From Nocardiopsis mwathae (GTDB taxonomy: Bacteria > Actinomycetota > Actinomycetes > Streptosporangiales > Streptosporangiaceae): 64,000 bases of DNA. The translations under genes were made by a program, and so were the position numbers. This document shows positions 25,144 to 34,508 of the stretch, one piece after another. The stretch is from the NCBI RefSeq assembly GCF_014201195.1, contig NZ_JACHDS010000001.1, positions 2,852,001 to 2,916,000 of the forward strand, in the 5' to 3' direction. Numbering within the stretch: position 1 is the first letter of the stretch; every line of letters starts with the position of its first letter. The notes beneath the pieces were generated by a model. The model ran no database searches, was not told the DNA's origin, and saw only the letters and a list, made by a program, of their open reading frames with translations.

Positions 25144-28100
25144 TGTCGCACGATCAACCCGCAGCCGCCCGGCCGTTCCCGGCGCTGCCGGCCCAGGTCG
25201 ACCTGCCCGAGGTCGAGCACGAGGTCCTGCGCCGCTGGTCGGAGCAGAAGGTCTTCGAACGCTCCCTGGAGCAGACCCGCGGCGGCCCCAGCTGGGTCTT
25301 CTACGAGGGGCCCCCGACCGGCAACGGACAGCCCGGCGTCCACCACGTCGAGGCCCGCGCGTTCAAGGACGTGTTCCCGCGCTTCAAGACGATGAAGGGC
25401 TTCCACGTCGACCGCAAGGCCGGTTGGGACTGCCACGGCCTGCCCGTCGAGGTCGCCGTGGAGAAGGAGCTCGGGCTCAGCGGCAAGAAGGACATCGAGG
25501 AGTTCGGTGTCGCCGAGTTCAACGCGCGCTGCCGGGAACACGTGCTCAGCAATGTCAAGGGCTTCCGCGCCATGACGGAGCGGATGGGCTACTGGGTCGA
25601 CCTCGACCAGGCCTACCGCACGATGGACTCCGAGTACGTGCAGTCGGTGTGGTGGGCGCTGAAGACCATCTGGGACAAGGGCCTGCTGGTCCGCGACTAC
25701 CGGATCAGCCCCTACTGCCCCCGCTGCGGGACGACGCTGTCCGACCACGAGCTGGCCCAGGGCTACGAGACCATCACCGACCCATCGGTCTACGTGCGGT
25801 TCCCGGTCACCTCCGGGCCGCTGGCCGGACCCGACCGCCCCACCTCGATGCTGGTGTGGACGACCACCCCCTGGACCCTGGTCTCCAACACCGCCGTGGC
25901 CGTGCACCCCGACGTCTCCTACGTCGTGGCCACCGACGGCAGCGAGCGGCTGCTGGTGGCCGAGGCGCTGGCCGAGAAGGTCCTGGGCGAGGGCTGGGAG
26001 CTGACCGGCGAGCGCTTCGAGGGCAACGAGATGGAGCGCTGGACCTACCGGCGCCCCTTCGACCTGGTCTCCTTCGACACCCCCGCGCACTTCGTCGTGC
26101 TCGGCGACTACGTCACCGTGGAGGACGGCACCGGCCTCGTCCACCAGGCACCCGCCTTCGGCGCCGACGACATGGCGGTCTGCCGCGCCTACGGCCTGCC
26201 GGTCGTCAACCCGGTGCGCGGCGACGGCACCTTCGAGGCCGACCTGGACCTGGTCGGCGGGCAGTTCTTCAAGGCGGCCGACGAGGCCCTGGTCGCCGAC
26301 CTCGCCGACCGCGGCCTGCTCTTCCGCGACCAGGCCTACGAGCACAGCTACCCGCACTGCTGGCGCTGCCACACCCCCCTGCTCTACTACGCGCTGCCGT
26401 CCTGGTACATCAAGACCACCGCGGTCAAGGACGAGCTGCTCGAACAGAACGCCCGCACCAACTGGTTCCCGGAGAACGTCAAGGAGGGGCGGTTCGGTGA
26501 GTGGCTGCGCGGCAACATCGACTGGGCGCTGTCCCGCAGCCGGTACTGGGGCACGCCGCTGCCGGTATGGGAGTGCGGCTCCGGGCACTTCACCGTCGTC
26601 GGCTCGCTGGCCGAGCTCGGCGAGCTCGCCGGGCAGGACCTCGGCGCGCTCGACCCGCACCGCCCCTACGTCGACGACGTGCTCATCGACTGCCCCGAGT
26701 GCGGGGCGCGGGCGCGCCGCGTGCCCGAGGTCATCGACGCCTGGTTCGACTCCGGGTCCATGCCGTTCGCCCAGTGGGGCGCCCCGCACCACAACCCGGA
26801 GACCTTCGAGGCCAACTTCCCGGCGCAGTACATCGCCGAGGCCATCGACCAGACGCGCGGCTGGTTCTACTCGCTCATGGCCGTGAACACCCTCGTCTTC
26901 GGTCGCTCCTCGTATGAGAACGTGGTCTGCCTCGGACACATCCTCGCCGAGGACGGCCGGAAGATGAGCAAGCACCTGGGCAACGTGCTGGAGCCCATCG
27001 CGGTCATGGACCGGCACGGCGCGGACGCCCTTCGCTGGTTCATGCTGGCCAGCGGCTCGCCCTGGGCGGCACGCCGCGTCGGCCACGCCGCACTGGAGGA
27101 GATCGTCCGCAAGGTCCTGCTGACGTACTACAACACCGTCTCCTTCTTCACCCTGTACGCCAACGCCGGGGAGACCTGGAACCACGAGCGGCTGGCCGAC
27201 GCCCCCGCCCCGGCCGACCGCCCGCTGCTGGACCGATGGCTGCTGTCCGAGCTCAACCGGCTCGTCGCCGACGTCGACGACGCCCTGGAGCGCTTCGACA
27301 CCACCGGCGCCGGGCGGCGGATCACCGCGTTCGTCGACGACCTGTCCAACTGGTACGTGCGCCGCTCGCGCCGCCGCTTCTGGTCGGGCGCCAGCACTCC
27401 GGAGGGGGCGTCGGCGTTCGCGACGCTCTATGAGGCGTTGGAGACGCTGACCCGGCTGATGGCGCCGATGGTGCCGTTCCTCACCGACCACGTGTGGGCG
27501 GCGCTGCGGCGGCCGGAGTCCCCGGAGTCGGTGCACCTGACCCGGTGGCCCGAGGTGCGCCGGGACCTGATCGACATCGAGCTCTCGGAGCGCATGGCGC
27601 TCACCCGCCGCCTGGTGGAGCTGGGGCGCGCCGCACGTGTCGACTCGGCCGTCCGCACCCGCCAGCCGCTGTCGCGGGTCCTGGTCGGCGCGCAGGGCTT
27701 CGACACGCTGCCGGAACAGCTGCGCGCGCAGATCACCGAGGAGTTGAACGTGGTCCGGCTCGACCCGCTGTCGGCGGTCGGCGGCGACCTGGTCGACTAC
27801 ACGGTCAAGCCGAACTTCCGGGCGCTGGGCAAGCGCTTCGCCAAGCGCACCCCGCTGGTCGCCAAGGCGATCCAGGCGGCCGACCCGCGGGGCCTGGTCG
27901 AGGCGGTGCGCTCGACCGGTTGGGCGCACGTGTCGGTGGAAGGCGAGCAGGTGGAGGTCAACGCCGACGAGGTGCTGATCACCGAGCAGCCCCGTGAAGG
28001 GTGGGCGGTGGCCACGGAGAACGGCGAGACCGTGGCCCTGGACCTGGAGCTGACTCCGGAGCTCCAGCGCGCCGGCCTGGCGCGCGAGGTGGTCCGGCTG

Positions 28101-28325
28101 GTCCAGGACGGGCGCAAGTCCGCCGGCCTGGACATCTCCGACCGCATCGAGCTGTTCTGGACGGCGACCGACCAGAGCGCGGCCCGGGCCCTGACCGAAC
28201 ACGGCGAGACCATCGCCGGTGAGGTCCTGGCCCGCAGCCTGACCGAGGGCGAGCCCGACGGAGAGGCCCACCGAACGGCCTCGGACGACCTCGGCATCAC
28301 CTTCTGGCTCCGCAAGGCGGAGTAG
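25143..28325 (+). CDS. ileS: Isoleucyl-tRNA synthetase, type 2 (IleRS2), with altered HIGH motif
   Basis: 1060 residues from GTG. Class I synthetase that charges tRNA-Ile. The HIGH position reads Gly65-Val66-His67-His68 (GVHH) instead of HxGH, the first and third residues being exchanged. KMSKS reads KMSKH at 607-611. The CP1 editing domain has TTPWTLVSNTAV, and a CPRCGTTLSDHE zinc-like site lies before it. RSRYWGTPLPVWEC marks the type 2 (eukaryote-like, mupirocin-resistant) lineage rather than type 1. The C-terminal anticodon domain has WYVRRSRRRFW. Type 2 enzymes with GxHH are reported as mupirocin hyper-resistant. Expression is set by the T-box leader. No second ileS is in this window. 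Confidence 0.96.
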   Translation: MSHDQPAAARPFPALPAQVDLPEVEHEVLRRWSEQKVFERSLEQTRGGPSWVFYEGPPTGNGQPGVHHVEARAFKDVFPRFKTMKGFHVDRKAGWDCHGLPVEVAVEKELGLSGKKDIEEFGVAEFNARCREHVLSNVKGFRAMTERMGYWVDLDQAYRTMDSEYVQSVWWALKTIWDKGLLVRDYRISPYCPRCGTTLSDHELAQGYETITDPSVYVRFPVTSGPLAGPDRPTSMLVWTTTPWTLVSNTAVAVHPDVSYVVATDGSERLLVAEALAEKVLGEGWELTGERFEGNEMERWTYRRPFDLVSFDTPAHFVVLGDYVTVEDGTGLVHQAPAFGADDMAVCRAYGLPVVNPVRGDGTFEADLDLVGGQFFKAADEALVADLADRGLLFRDQAYEHSYPHCWRCHTPLLYYALPSWYIKTTAVKDELLEQNARTNWFPENVKEGRFGEWLRGNIDWALSRSRYWGTPLPVWECGSGHFTVVGSLAELGELAGQDLGALDPHRPYVDDVLIDCPECGARARRVPEVIDAWFDSGSMPFAQWGAPHHNPETFEANFPAQYIAEAIDQTRGWFYSLMAVNTLVFGRSSYENVVCLGHILAEDGRKMSKHLGNVLEPIAVMDRHGADALRWFMLASGSPWAARRVGHAALEEIVRKVLLTYYNTVSFFTLYANAGETWNHERLADAPAPADRPLLDRWLLSELNRLVADVDDALERFDTTGAGRRITAFVDDLSNWYVRRSRRRFWSGASTPEGASAFATLYEALETLTRLMAPMVPFLTDHVWAALRRPESPESVHLTRWPEVRRDLIDIELSERMALTRRLVELGRAARVDSAVRTRQPLSRVLVGAQGFDTLPEQLRAQITEELNVVRLDPLSAVGGDLVDYTVKPNFRALGKRFAKRTPLVAKAIQAADPRGLVEAVRSTGWAHVSVEGEQVEVNADEVLITEQPREGWAVATENGETVALDLELTPELQRAGLAREVVRLVQDGRKSAGLDISDRIELFWTATDQSAARALTEHGETIAGEVLARSLTEGEPDGEAHRTASDDLGITFWLRKAE

Positions 28326-28337
28326 CGGAGGGGCCGT

Positions 28338-28387
28338 TGCACGGATGAGGGCCGGGGCGCGTACGCGCCCCGGCCCTCATCCGTGCA
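28338..28387. terminator. Perfect 50-base palindromic bidirectional terminator
   Basis: Two 25-base arms pair without a mismatch and without a spacer (centre GCGTACGC; in RNA a 4-base loop). Lies 13 bases after the ileS stop and 54 bases after the end of the convergent membrane-protein gene, serving both. Confidence 0.85.
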
Positions 28388-28440
28388 CGATCACGGGGCC
28401 GGATCCGATGATGTCCGCTGCGCCCGATGGGCGCCCGTGG

Positions 28441-29475
28441 TCATCTGGGGCCGGGTCGCCCGCCCGCCTCACCGGTGCCGGGGTCGGCGTCGTCGGTGGG
28501 AGCGTCGTCCCGCTTCCCGTCCGGCTCCTCAGCCGGCGGCTCCTCGGGGGACGGCTCCTCGGCCGGCGGCTCGGCGGCGGGGGTGTTCCCAGGTTCCCGG
28601 GGCTCGGCTTCGGGGGTGCCGTCCGCGGCGGGTACCGGGATGGGTTCCGATGGGGTGGGTTCCGGTGCGGCTGCCTCCGCCGCGGTGTCCGAGGCGGGCT
28701 CGCTCTCGGCGGGGTCCGGGTCGTCGGAGAAGTCTTCGCGCAGGAGGTCGACGAAGGCGGAGAAGGAGTCCTCCGCATCCTCGGTGCTCTGGGGCTCGTC
28801 CGGTTCCGAAGCCGTATCGGTGGAGTCGGTGGGCGCGCCGACGGGGCGGGGCCGGGTCTCTTCCGGCTCGGCCTCCGCTGTCGGCTCGGTGCCCGTCGCG
28901 GCGCCGTCCTCAGCGGGCTCGGCGGCGGGCTCGGGTTCCGGTTCCGGGGCCGGACGCGGCCGGGTGGCCTTCTCCGGGACCACGTAATGGAAGGCGGGAG
29001 CCTCTTCGGCGACGTCCGCCTTCTCGGTCGTGGGTGCGGCCGGGGCCGCGGGTTGTGGCTCTGCCGGTGCGGAGGACGTGCTCGTGGCCGGAGGCCCCGG
29101 CCACAGGCGCGTACCCGCGGTCGCGGAATCCCGCACCGGCGCGGGAGCCGGTGCGGGATGAGCCGAGGTGCTCACCGCCGGTGTGGCAGTGGCCGGTACC
29201 GCCGCGACCGAGGGGCTGGTCGCGGCGGGGACGGACGCCTTCCCCAAACCGTCCGTCCGCCGGGCCTGAACTGCCGAGGCCACCCGCTCCCTGAGTTCGT
29301 TCCATCCTGGGAGGCCTAGGTACCTGCGGAGGCGGATCGTCTCGATCGCCAGCAGAACGGCACCGAGGCCGCCCATCGCGAGGGCGATGTAGACCAGTGT
29401 CGTCTCTACGAGTACCACGGCCGCCGCGATGACGACCAGAGCCGCCGCAAGCGTGACGAGGCTGAGGATGAACAC
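28441..29475 (-). CDS. Membrane protein with long acidic Pro/Glu/Ala-rich tail, last gene of the dcw cluster
   Basis: 344 residues from GTG. Two hydrophobic spans at ~1-25 and ~28-45 are followed by a short basic patch (RLRRYLGLPGWNELRERV) and then almost 270 residues of low-complexity Ala/Pro/Glu/Asp/Thr sequence with no fold visible, except a short amphipathic piece (SAFVDLLREDFSDD, ~240-255) that could be a binding motif. It follows divIVA by 60 bases. I do not recognise a family. By analogy with FtsZ's disordered linker and by position, a membrane-anchored division or tip-growth accessory protein is possible; this is speculation from context. Confidence 0.72.
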   Translation of the reverse strand: MFILSLVTLAAALVVIAAAVVLVETTLVYIALAMGGLGAVLLAIETIRLRRYLGLPGWNELRERVASAVQARRTDGLGKASVPAATSPSVAAVPATATPAVSTSAHPAPAPAPVRDSATAGTRLWPGPPATSTSSAPAEPQPAAPAAPTTEKADVAEEAPAFHYVVPEKATRPRPAPEPEPEPAAEPAEDGAATGTEPTAEAEPEETRPRPVGAPTDSTDTASEPDEPQSTEDAEDSFSAFVDLLREDFSDDPDPAESEPASDTAAEAAAPEPTPSEPIPVPAADGTPEAEPREPGNTPAAEPPAEEPSPEEPPAEEPDGKRDDAPTDDADPGTGEAGGRPGPR

Positions 29476-29535
29476 GGGAAGAGAGCGCCTTTACTCACGG
29501 GTTGGCGGTGTGCACGTGAACAGGGGTCCCGCGCG

Positions 29536-30399
29536 TCAGCGACGCTCGTGCGGGGCCTCCTGGTGGAATCCGCCGTGCTGGACCGGCTCGGGCTGGGCGA
29601 ACGGGTTGCCCGCGGGGGTACCGCCGCCCGGAGTCGCCATCCCCGGTGCCCCACCGGTGGGAGGCATGGTCGCGAAGCCGCCCGTGGTGTTCGGGTTCGG
29701 CGCGCCGGGCTCCTGGGCACCCTCGGCGAGTTCGCGCAGCTGGCGCTCGAAGTAGTCCTTCAGTCGGCTGCGGTACTCGCGCTCGAAGTCCTTCAGCTCG
29801 CTGACCTTGTGCTCCAGCTCCTCGCGCTGCTGCACCAGGGAGCCCATGACCTGGCGGTGGCGCTCCTGGGCGTCGCGGTCGAGGTTCTCGGAGCGGGCGC
29901 GGGCCTCGTTGACGATCTGCTCGGCCTGGCGGCGGGCCTTGCCGAGGATGTCGTCGGCCTCGTGGCGCGCGCGGCCCAGGGTCTCGTCGGCCTCGCGGCG
30001 GGCGTCGGAGATGGCCTGGTCGGCGGTCTGCTGTGCGAGGGCGAGGACCCGCGCGGCGGTGTCCATGTTCTCCTCGGCACCGGGGAGACCCATCTGGGCG
30101 GCCATGGCCGGCATCGGCTGCTGCTCGACCTGGGGCGGGGGCGCGGGGGCGGGCTCCGGCTCGGGAGCGAGCTGCGGCTCCTGGGGCGCCTGCTGGAAGT
30201 CCTGCATCCCGGCGTTGGGCACCTTGCCGCGCAGGCACTCCGCAAGCTTTCCGCGAAGCTCTTCGTTCTCCTGGATCAACCGGTCGAGCTCGGACTCGAC
30301 CTCGTCGAGGAAGGCATCAACCTCTTCCTCGTCGTAGCCCGGTCGTAGCCGGGTCGTACTGAACTGCTTATTGCGTACATCCGCGGGTGTCAGCGGCAT
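29536..30399 (-). CDS. divIVA: Cell division/polar growth protein DivIVA (Wag31)
   Basis: 287 residues from an ATG with AAGGAGA upstream. N-terminal DivIVA fold (~1-60) starts PLTPADVRNKQFSTTRLRPGYD..., written in part, with the membrane-binding tip region and the DAFLDEVE helix. A Pro/Gln-rich linker (~65-115) separates it from a long coiled coil (~130-235, ISDARREADETLGRARHEAD). The tail is Pro/Gly-rich. In actinobacteria it marks curved membrane at poles and organises apical wall growth. It lies downstream of sepF and yggT in the usual order. Confidence 0.95.
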   Translation of the reverse strand: MPLTPADVRNKQFSTTRLRPGYDEEEVDAFLDEVESELDRLIQENEELRGKLAECLRGKVPNAGMQDFQQAPQEPQLAPEPEPAPAPPPQVEQQPMPAMAAQMGLPGAEENMDTAARVLALAQQTADQAISDARREADETLGRARHEADDILGKARRQAEQIVNEARARSENLDRDAQERHRQVMGSLVQQREELEHKVSELKDFEREYRSRLKDYFERQLRELAEGAQEPGAPNPNTTGGFATMPPTGGAPGMATPGGGTPAGNPFAQPEPVQHGGFHQEAPHERR

Positions 30400-30529
30400 G
30401 CTCGTCTCCTTGGCGCGCTTGGACTCTATCCGTAGGGACGCTACCTGATCGTGACCTTACGGCAATCCAGTTCATGACCAAGACCACATAGCGGAACCGG
30501 AGCTTACCCATCCGGCATCCGAGGCGGTC

Positions 30530-30823
30530 CTAGATGAACCGGAGCGAAGCCACGACCTGGATGAGGATCACCACGAACAGAAAGAGGACGGTGAAGCTCA
30601 GGTCCAGCGCCACACTCCCCAGACGTACGGGTCTGATGAACCGGCGCAGGAACTTCAAGGGTGGGTCGGTGATCGTATACGTCGTCTCCGCCAGTACCAA
30701 CACGAACCCGCTGGGCCGCCAGGATCTGGCGAACGACTGTACGAGTTCGAAGACGAGTCGGCCGATCAGCACCAGCATGAACAGCTGCAGGATGACGATC
30801 AGGACGCTCTGGACGATGCTCAC
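30530..30823 (-). CDS. YggT family membrane protein
   Basis: 97 residues from the GTG at 30823, which has GGAG seven bases upstream; another in-frame GTG at 30841 has none. Two hydrophobic spans (~5-28 and ~72-92) flank a conserved linker containing TDPPLKFLRRFIRP, the family's hallmark. YggT proteins occur between sepF and divIVA in Gram-positive dcw clusters; the molecular role is unknown, with proposed links to membrane fluidity or division. Confidence 0.88.
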   Translation of the reverse strand: MSIVQSVLIVILQLFMLVLIGRLVFELVQSFARSWRPSGFVLVLAETTYTITDPPLKFLRRFIRPVRLGSVALDLSFTVLFLFVVILIQVVASLRFI

Positions 30824-30862
30824 GGTCGAACTCCGACCCACTCTCTGGACGTCTGCGTTGCT

Positions 30863-31390
30863 CTAGCTCTGATTGAAGAACCCTCGCTCAGCGATACGTG
30901 CCTTGTCTTCAGCGGTCACCTCAACATTAGCCGGGGACAACAGGAACACCTTGTTGGTCACCCGCTCGATACTGCCATGCAGCCCGAAGATCAGCCCCGC
31001 CGCGAAGTCGACCAGCCTCTTGGCGTCGCTGTCGACCATCTCGGTGAGGTTCATGATCACCGGGGTGCCTTCTCGGAAATGCTCTCCGATAGTACGCGCT
31101 TCGTTGTACGTCCGAGGATGGAGCGTCGTGATCCGCGCCAGGTCCGCGGTCGACGGTATCCCGTGGGTCGCAGGGCGCCGCTCCGCCGCCGACATGGCGT
31201 AGTCGTCCGCGTCCATCACGGAGTCGGAGCGAGGATCGCCGCCATGGGCGTCGAGCTCGCGGTCGCGTCGGTCCTCGACCCCGTCGTCAAAGTCGTCGAA
31301 GTCATCATATTCATCCGCATAGCGGTGATCGTAGCGGTCGTCCTCCACGAGGCCGAGGTAGACCGCCATCTTGCGCATCGCGCCGGCCAT
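30863..31390 (-). CDS. sepF: Cell division protein SepF
   Basis: 175 residues from the ATG with GGAGGACAAGAG upstream. Starts with [14 protein letters not shown], an amphipathic membrane-targeting helix, followed by an acidic disordered linker (~15-85) and the SepF core (~88-170): [19 protein letters not shown], a [10 protein letters not shown] strand, [16 protein letters not shown]. In actinobacteria without FtsA, SepF is the membrane tether for FtsZ, binding its C-terminal peptide. Here ftsZ lies three genes upstream. Confidence 0.95.
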   Translation of the reverse strand: MAGAMRKMAVYLGLVEDDRYDHRYADEYDDFDDFDDGVEDRRDRELDAHGGDPRSDSVMDADDYAMSAAERRPATHGIPSTADLARITTLHPRTYNEARTIGEHFREGTPVIMNLTEMVDSDAKRLVDFAAGLIFGLHGSIERVTNKVFLLSPANVEVTAEDKARIAERGFFNQS

Positions 31391-31506
31391 CTCTTGTCCT
31401 CCGTCGTCCCTGTGGTGCTGCACCGCAGATGACTTTTCACCTATTAGCCCAGGTCCGCCCTGGTGGGCGAACTCGACAGATGGGCGCCAAGGTCCATGTG
31501 GGGACA

Positions 31507-32244
31507 TTACCCCACGATCGGGCCACGATCACCGAGCAACGCCGTGCCCACCCGCAGGTGTGTCGCGCCGTGTTCGATGGCGGCCTCCAGATCTCCGCTC
31601 ATACCGGCCGAGATCACCCTGGCCCGAGGGTAGCGATCCCGGATCTCGGAGGCGACCTGGTGGAGCCGGGCGAACGCCGTGCCGGGGTCGCCCTCGCGCG
31701 GGGCGACGGCCATGACGCCGCCCACCGACAGCCCGCCCTCGGCCTCGATCTCCCCGGCGACCGACAGGGCGTCGCGAGGGTCCACCCCGCCGCGCGGCCC
31801 CAGCACGCCGACGGCCGACTCCGGGTCCAGGTCGACCTGGACCAGGCAGGTCAGCTCGCGGCCCTCCGCGCGGGCGCCCTTCCCCAGGGCTCGGACGAGG
31901 CGGCCGCGGTCCACCGAGTGGACGACGTCGGCGTAGCGCGCCACCGACCGCGCCTTGTTGGTCTGCAGCTGACCGATGAAGTGCCAGGTGAGGCCCAGGC
32001 CACTGCACTCCGCGGCCTTCGGGCCGGCCTCCTGGTCGCGGTTCTCGCCGACGTCGGTGAGCCCGAGTTCCGCCAGGATCCGCACGTCGGAGGCCGGATA
32101 GGTCTTGGTCACAGCGATGATGGTCACATCGCCGGGGTTCCGGTCCGCCTTCTCACAGGCCGTCGCCACGCGTTCGCGCAGGGCCAGGAGGTGCGACCGG
32201 ATCCGGTCGGTCCGCGGCCCGGCCACCTGTCCGTCCCGGGTCAT
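31507..32244 (-). CDS. yggS: YggS-type PLP homeostasis protein
   Basis: 245 residues; the ATG overlaps the pgeF stop (ATGA). Pyridoxal-phosphate TIM-barrel of the alanine-racemase type III fold: the PLP lysine is in [10 protein letters not shown], followed by [22 protein letters not shown] and the C-terminal [27 protein letters not shown] region (each in part). The family binds PLP and buffers B6 levels without a firm catalytic activity. It is a standard neighbour of sepF in Gram-positive dcw clusters. The frame is open upstream inside pgeF; the coupled ATG is preferred. Confidence 0.94.
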   Translation of the reverse strand: MTRDGQVAGPRTDRIRSHLLALRERVATACEKADRNPGDVTIIAVTKTYPASDVRILAELGLTDVGENRDQEAGPKAAECSGLGLTWHFIGQLQTNKARSVARYADVVHSVDRGRLVRALGKGARAEGRELTCLVQVDLDPESAVGVLGPRGGVDPRDALSVAGEIEAEGGLSVGGVMAVAPREGDPGTAFARLHQVASEIRDRYPRARVISAGMSGDLEAAIEHGATHLRVGTALLGDRGPIVG

Positions 32245-32969
32245 CTCGCCTCCCGCCAGATGAAGCCGGCCAGGCGGCCGGTCGGGGCGTCGCGCCGGTG
32301 CGAGAACAGCTCGGAGCTCTCCAGGGTGCAGCGCTCGTCGGCCGTGATGTGGCCGATTCCGGTCGTGCGCAGCTGCGCGGTCACCGCGGCGCGCAGGTCC
32401 ACACCGGTGGTCCCCCGCCGGGTGCGGCTGGCGCCCTCCGGAGAGCGCCGCGCCACCTCCTCCTGCATCTCCGGCGGCACCTCGTAGCACCGCCCGCAGA
32501 TGGAGGGTCCCAGCGCGACCGTGATCCGCGCCGGGTCCGCGCCCTGCCCGACCATCGCGGCCACCATCGCCGGGGCCACGCCCGCGGCGGTGCCCAGCCG
32601 ACCCGAGTGGGCGGCGCCGATGACCCCGGCCGCGCCGTCGGCGGCGAGGATCGGCAGGCAGTCGGCGGCCAGAGTGGCCAGCACCAGGTCGGGGCGCGTC
32701 GTCACGACGCCGTCGACCTTCCCGGCGTCGCCGGGGGCGTCGACTACGGCGACGTCGGCGCTGTGGACCTGGTTCATCCAGACCACGCGGTCGGGGTCGA
32801 AGCCGAACCGGGCGGCGGCGACGCGCCGGTTCTCGGCGACGGCCCCGGGGGCGTCGGAGGTACCCATGCCGAGATTGAGCGTGTCGTACGGCGCGGTGCT
32901 GACCCCTCCGTCGTAGCGCTGGGTGAACCCGGCGCGGACACCCGGTCCCATCTCGATCGTGGCACTCAT
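32241..32969 (-). CDS. pgeF: PgeF/YfiH family peptidoglycan editing factor (multicopper-like nucleoside enzyme)
   Basis: 242 residues from the ATG at 32969. The family's metal-site residues are in VHSADVAVVDAPGDA (His), TLAADCLPILAAD (Cys) and IGAAHSGRLGTAAGV (His), with the C-terminal SHRRDAPTGRLAGFIW. YfiH/PgeF proteins hydrolyse or phosphorylyse purine nucleosides and, in E. coli, limit misincorporation into peptidoglycan precursors, which fits its place in the dcw cluster. It lies after the ftsZ terminator and is coupled to yggS. Confidence 0.93.
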   Translation of the reverse strand: MSATIEMGPGVRAGFTQRYDGGVSTAPYDTLNLGMGTSDAPGAVAENRRVAAARFGFDPDRVVWMNQVHSADVAVVDAPGDAGKVDGVVTTRPDLVLATLAADCLPILAADGAAGVIGAAHSGRLGTAAGVAPAMVAAMVGQGADPARITVALGPSICGRCYEVPPEMQEEVARRSPEGASRTRRGTTGVDLRAAVTAQLRTTGIGHITADERCTLESSELFSHRRDAPTGRLAGFIWREAR

Positions 32970-33018
32970 CGTCGGACTGTTCCTCACAGGCGGGAGAAGG
33001 AGGGAGAACGTGCAAAAG

Positions 33019-33052
33019 GGTACCGGCGGCGGGATGCCCCGCCGCCGGTACC
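33019..33052 (-). terminator. Rho-independent-type terminator after ftsZ
   Basis: Perfect 15-base arms (GGTACCGGCGGCGGG) with a 4-base loop, followed on the minus strand by C and then TTTT. It is 52 bases downstream of the ftsZ stop and is the only hairpin in this window with a T-run. It would separate ftsZ from the pgeF-yggS-sepF group. Confidence 0.8.
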
Positions 33053-33104
33053 GGTACGTATCGTTACCTGCCGTGACCGCCGATTCCTCGGCTCGCGCGG
33101 ACCG

Positions 33105-34508
33105 TTACTTGAGGAAGTCCGGGACATCCAGGTCATCGGGGTCGTCGAAGATGACGCGGCGCCGCGGGGTGGGGATATCCCCGCCGCGGGGGTAGGACCC
33201 CTCGGTGCCGGTCCCCCGGACGTAACCGCTGTCGTTGACGGCGCGGATGTTCCGGGCCCGCTGCTGCTGCTCGTTCCGGTCGATGTCGTCCTCCGGCTCG
33301 GCGGGCTCGGGCGCGGGAGGCTCTTCGGCGCGCACCGGCTCTGGCTCCGGCTCCGGCTCGGGCCGCACGGCGGGGGCGGACGCCTCGGGGCGTGGCCGCT
33401 CCTCGCGGACGGGCTCGGGCTTCGGCTCGGGGGCGGGCTCCGGCCGCGGCTCGGCGGCCGCCGACGGCGCCGGGGCTCTCGGCGGCGCGGGCTCGGCGGG
33501 CGGGTCGGAGCGCGGCGCGGCCGCCGCGGTGCTCGCCCGCGGCGGGTTGATGGCCTCGCTGCGCGGCTCGTCGAACCCGGCCGCTATGACCGTGACCCGC
33601 ACCTCGTCGCCGAGGGCGTCGTCGATGACCGCGCCGAAGATGATGTTGGCCTCCGGGGCCGCGGAGTTCGCGACGAGCTGCGCCGCCTCGTTGATCTCGA
33701 AGAGGCCGAGGTCGGACCCGCCCTGGATGGACAGCAGCACGCCGTGGGCGCCGTCGATACTGGCCTCCAGCAGCGGGGAGGAGATGGCCATCTCGGCCGC
33801 GGCGACGGCGCGGTCGTCGCCCCGTGCCGACCCGATGCCCATGAGGGCCGAGCCGGCGCCGGACATCACCGACTTCACGTCGGCGAAGTCGAGGTTGATC
33901 AGGCCGGGTGTGGTGATGAGGTCGGTGATGCCCTGGACACCGGAGAGGAGCACCTGGTCGGCCGCCTTGAACGCGTCCAGCACGCTGACCTGGCGGTCGG
34001 AGATGGACAGCAGGCGGTCGTTGGGGATCACGATGAGCGTGTCGACCTCTTCGCGCAGCATCGCTATCCCGGCCTCGGCCTGGGTGGCGCGGCGCTTGCC
34101 CTCGAACCCGAACGGGCGGGTGACGACGCCTATGGTCAGCGCGCCCAGCGAGCGGGCGATGTTGGCGACGACGGGCGCGCCGCCGGTGCCGGTGCCACCG
34201 CCTTCGCCGGCGGTCACGAAGACCATGTCGGCCCCCTTGAGGACCTCCTCGATCTCCTCCCGGTGGTCCTCGGCCGCCTTGCGCCCCACATCGGGGTTGG
34301 CACCCGCGCCCAGCCCGCGGGTGAGTTCGCGGCCGACGTCGAGTTTGACGTCGGCATCGCTCATGAGCAGCGCCTGAGCGTCGGTGTTGATGGCGATGAA
34401 CTCGACGCCCTTGAGTCCCTCTTCGATCATCCGGTTGACGGCGTTGACGCCGCCGCCGCCGATACCGACGACTTTGATGACCGCGAGGTAATTCTGCGGT
34501 GCTGCCAC
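33105..34508 (-). CDS. ftsZ: Cell division GTPase FtsZ
   Basis: 467 residues from the GTG at 34508 ([24 protein letters not shown], in part), with GGAAAGG upstream. Tubulin-like core ~1-315: signature [12 protein letters not shown] and the T7 synergy loop NLDFADVK. A long (~130-residue) Pro/Glu/Arg-rich linker follows, then the C-terminal conserved peptide [10 protein letters not shown] that binds SepF and other partners. Forms the division ring. The reading frame continues upstream of the start without conserved sequence. A 439-base non-coding leader precedes it and a U-tract hairpin follows, so ftsZ may be mostly a separate transcript. Confidence 0.97.
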   Translation of the reverse strand: MAAPQNYLAVIKVVGIGGGGVNAVNRMIEEGLKGVEFIAINTDAQALLMSDADVKLDVGRELTRGLGAGANPDVGRKAAEDHREEIEEVLKGADMVFVTAGEGGGTGTGGAPVVANIARSLGALTIGVVTRPFGFEGKRRATQAEAGIAMLREEVDTLIVIPNDRLLSISDRQVSVLDAFKAADQVLLSGVQGITDLITTPGLINLDFADVKSVMSGAGSALMGIGSARGDDRAVAAAEMAISSPLLEASIDGAHGVLLSIQGGSDLGLFEINEAAQLVANSAAPEANIIFGAVIDDALGDEVRVTVIAAGFDEPRSEAINPPRASTAAAAPRSDPPAEPAPPRAPAPSAAAEPRPEPAPEPKPEPVREERPRPEASAPAVRPEPEPEPEPVRAEEPPAPEPAEPEDDIDRNEQQQRARNIRAVNDSGYVRGTGTEGSYPRGGDIPTPRRRVIFDDPDDLDVPDFLK

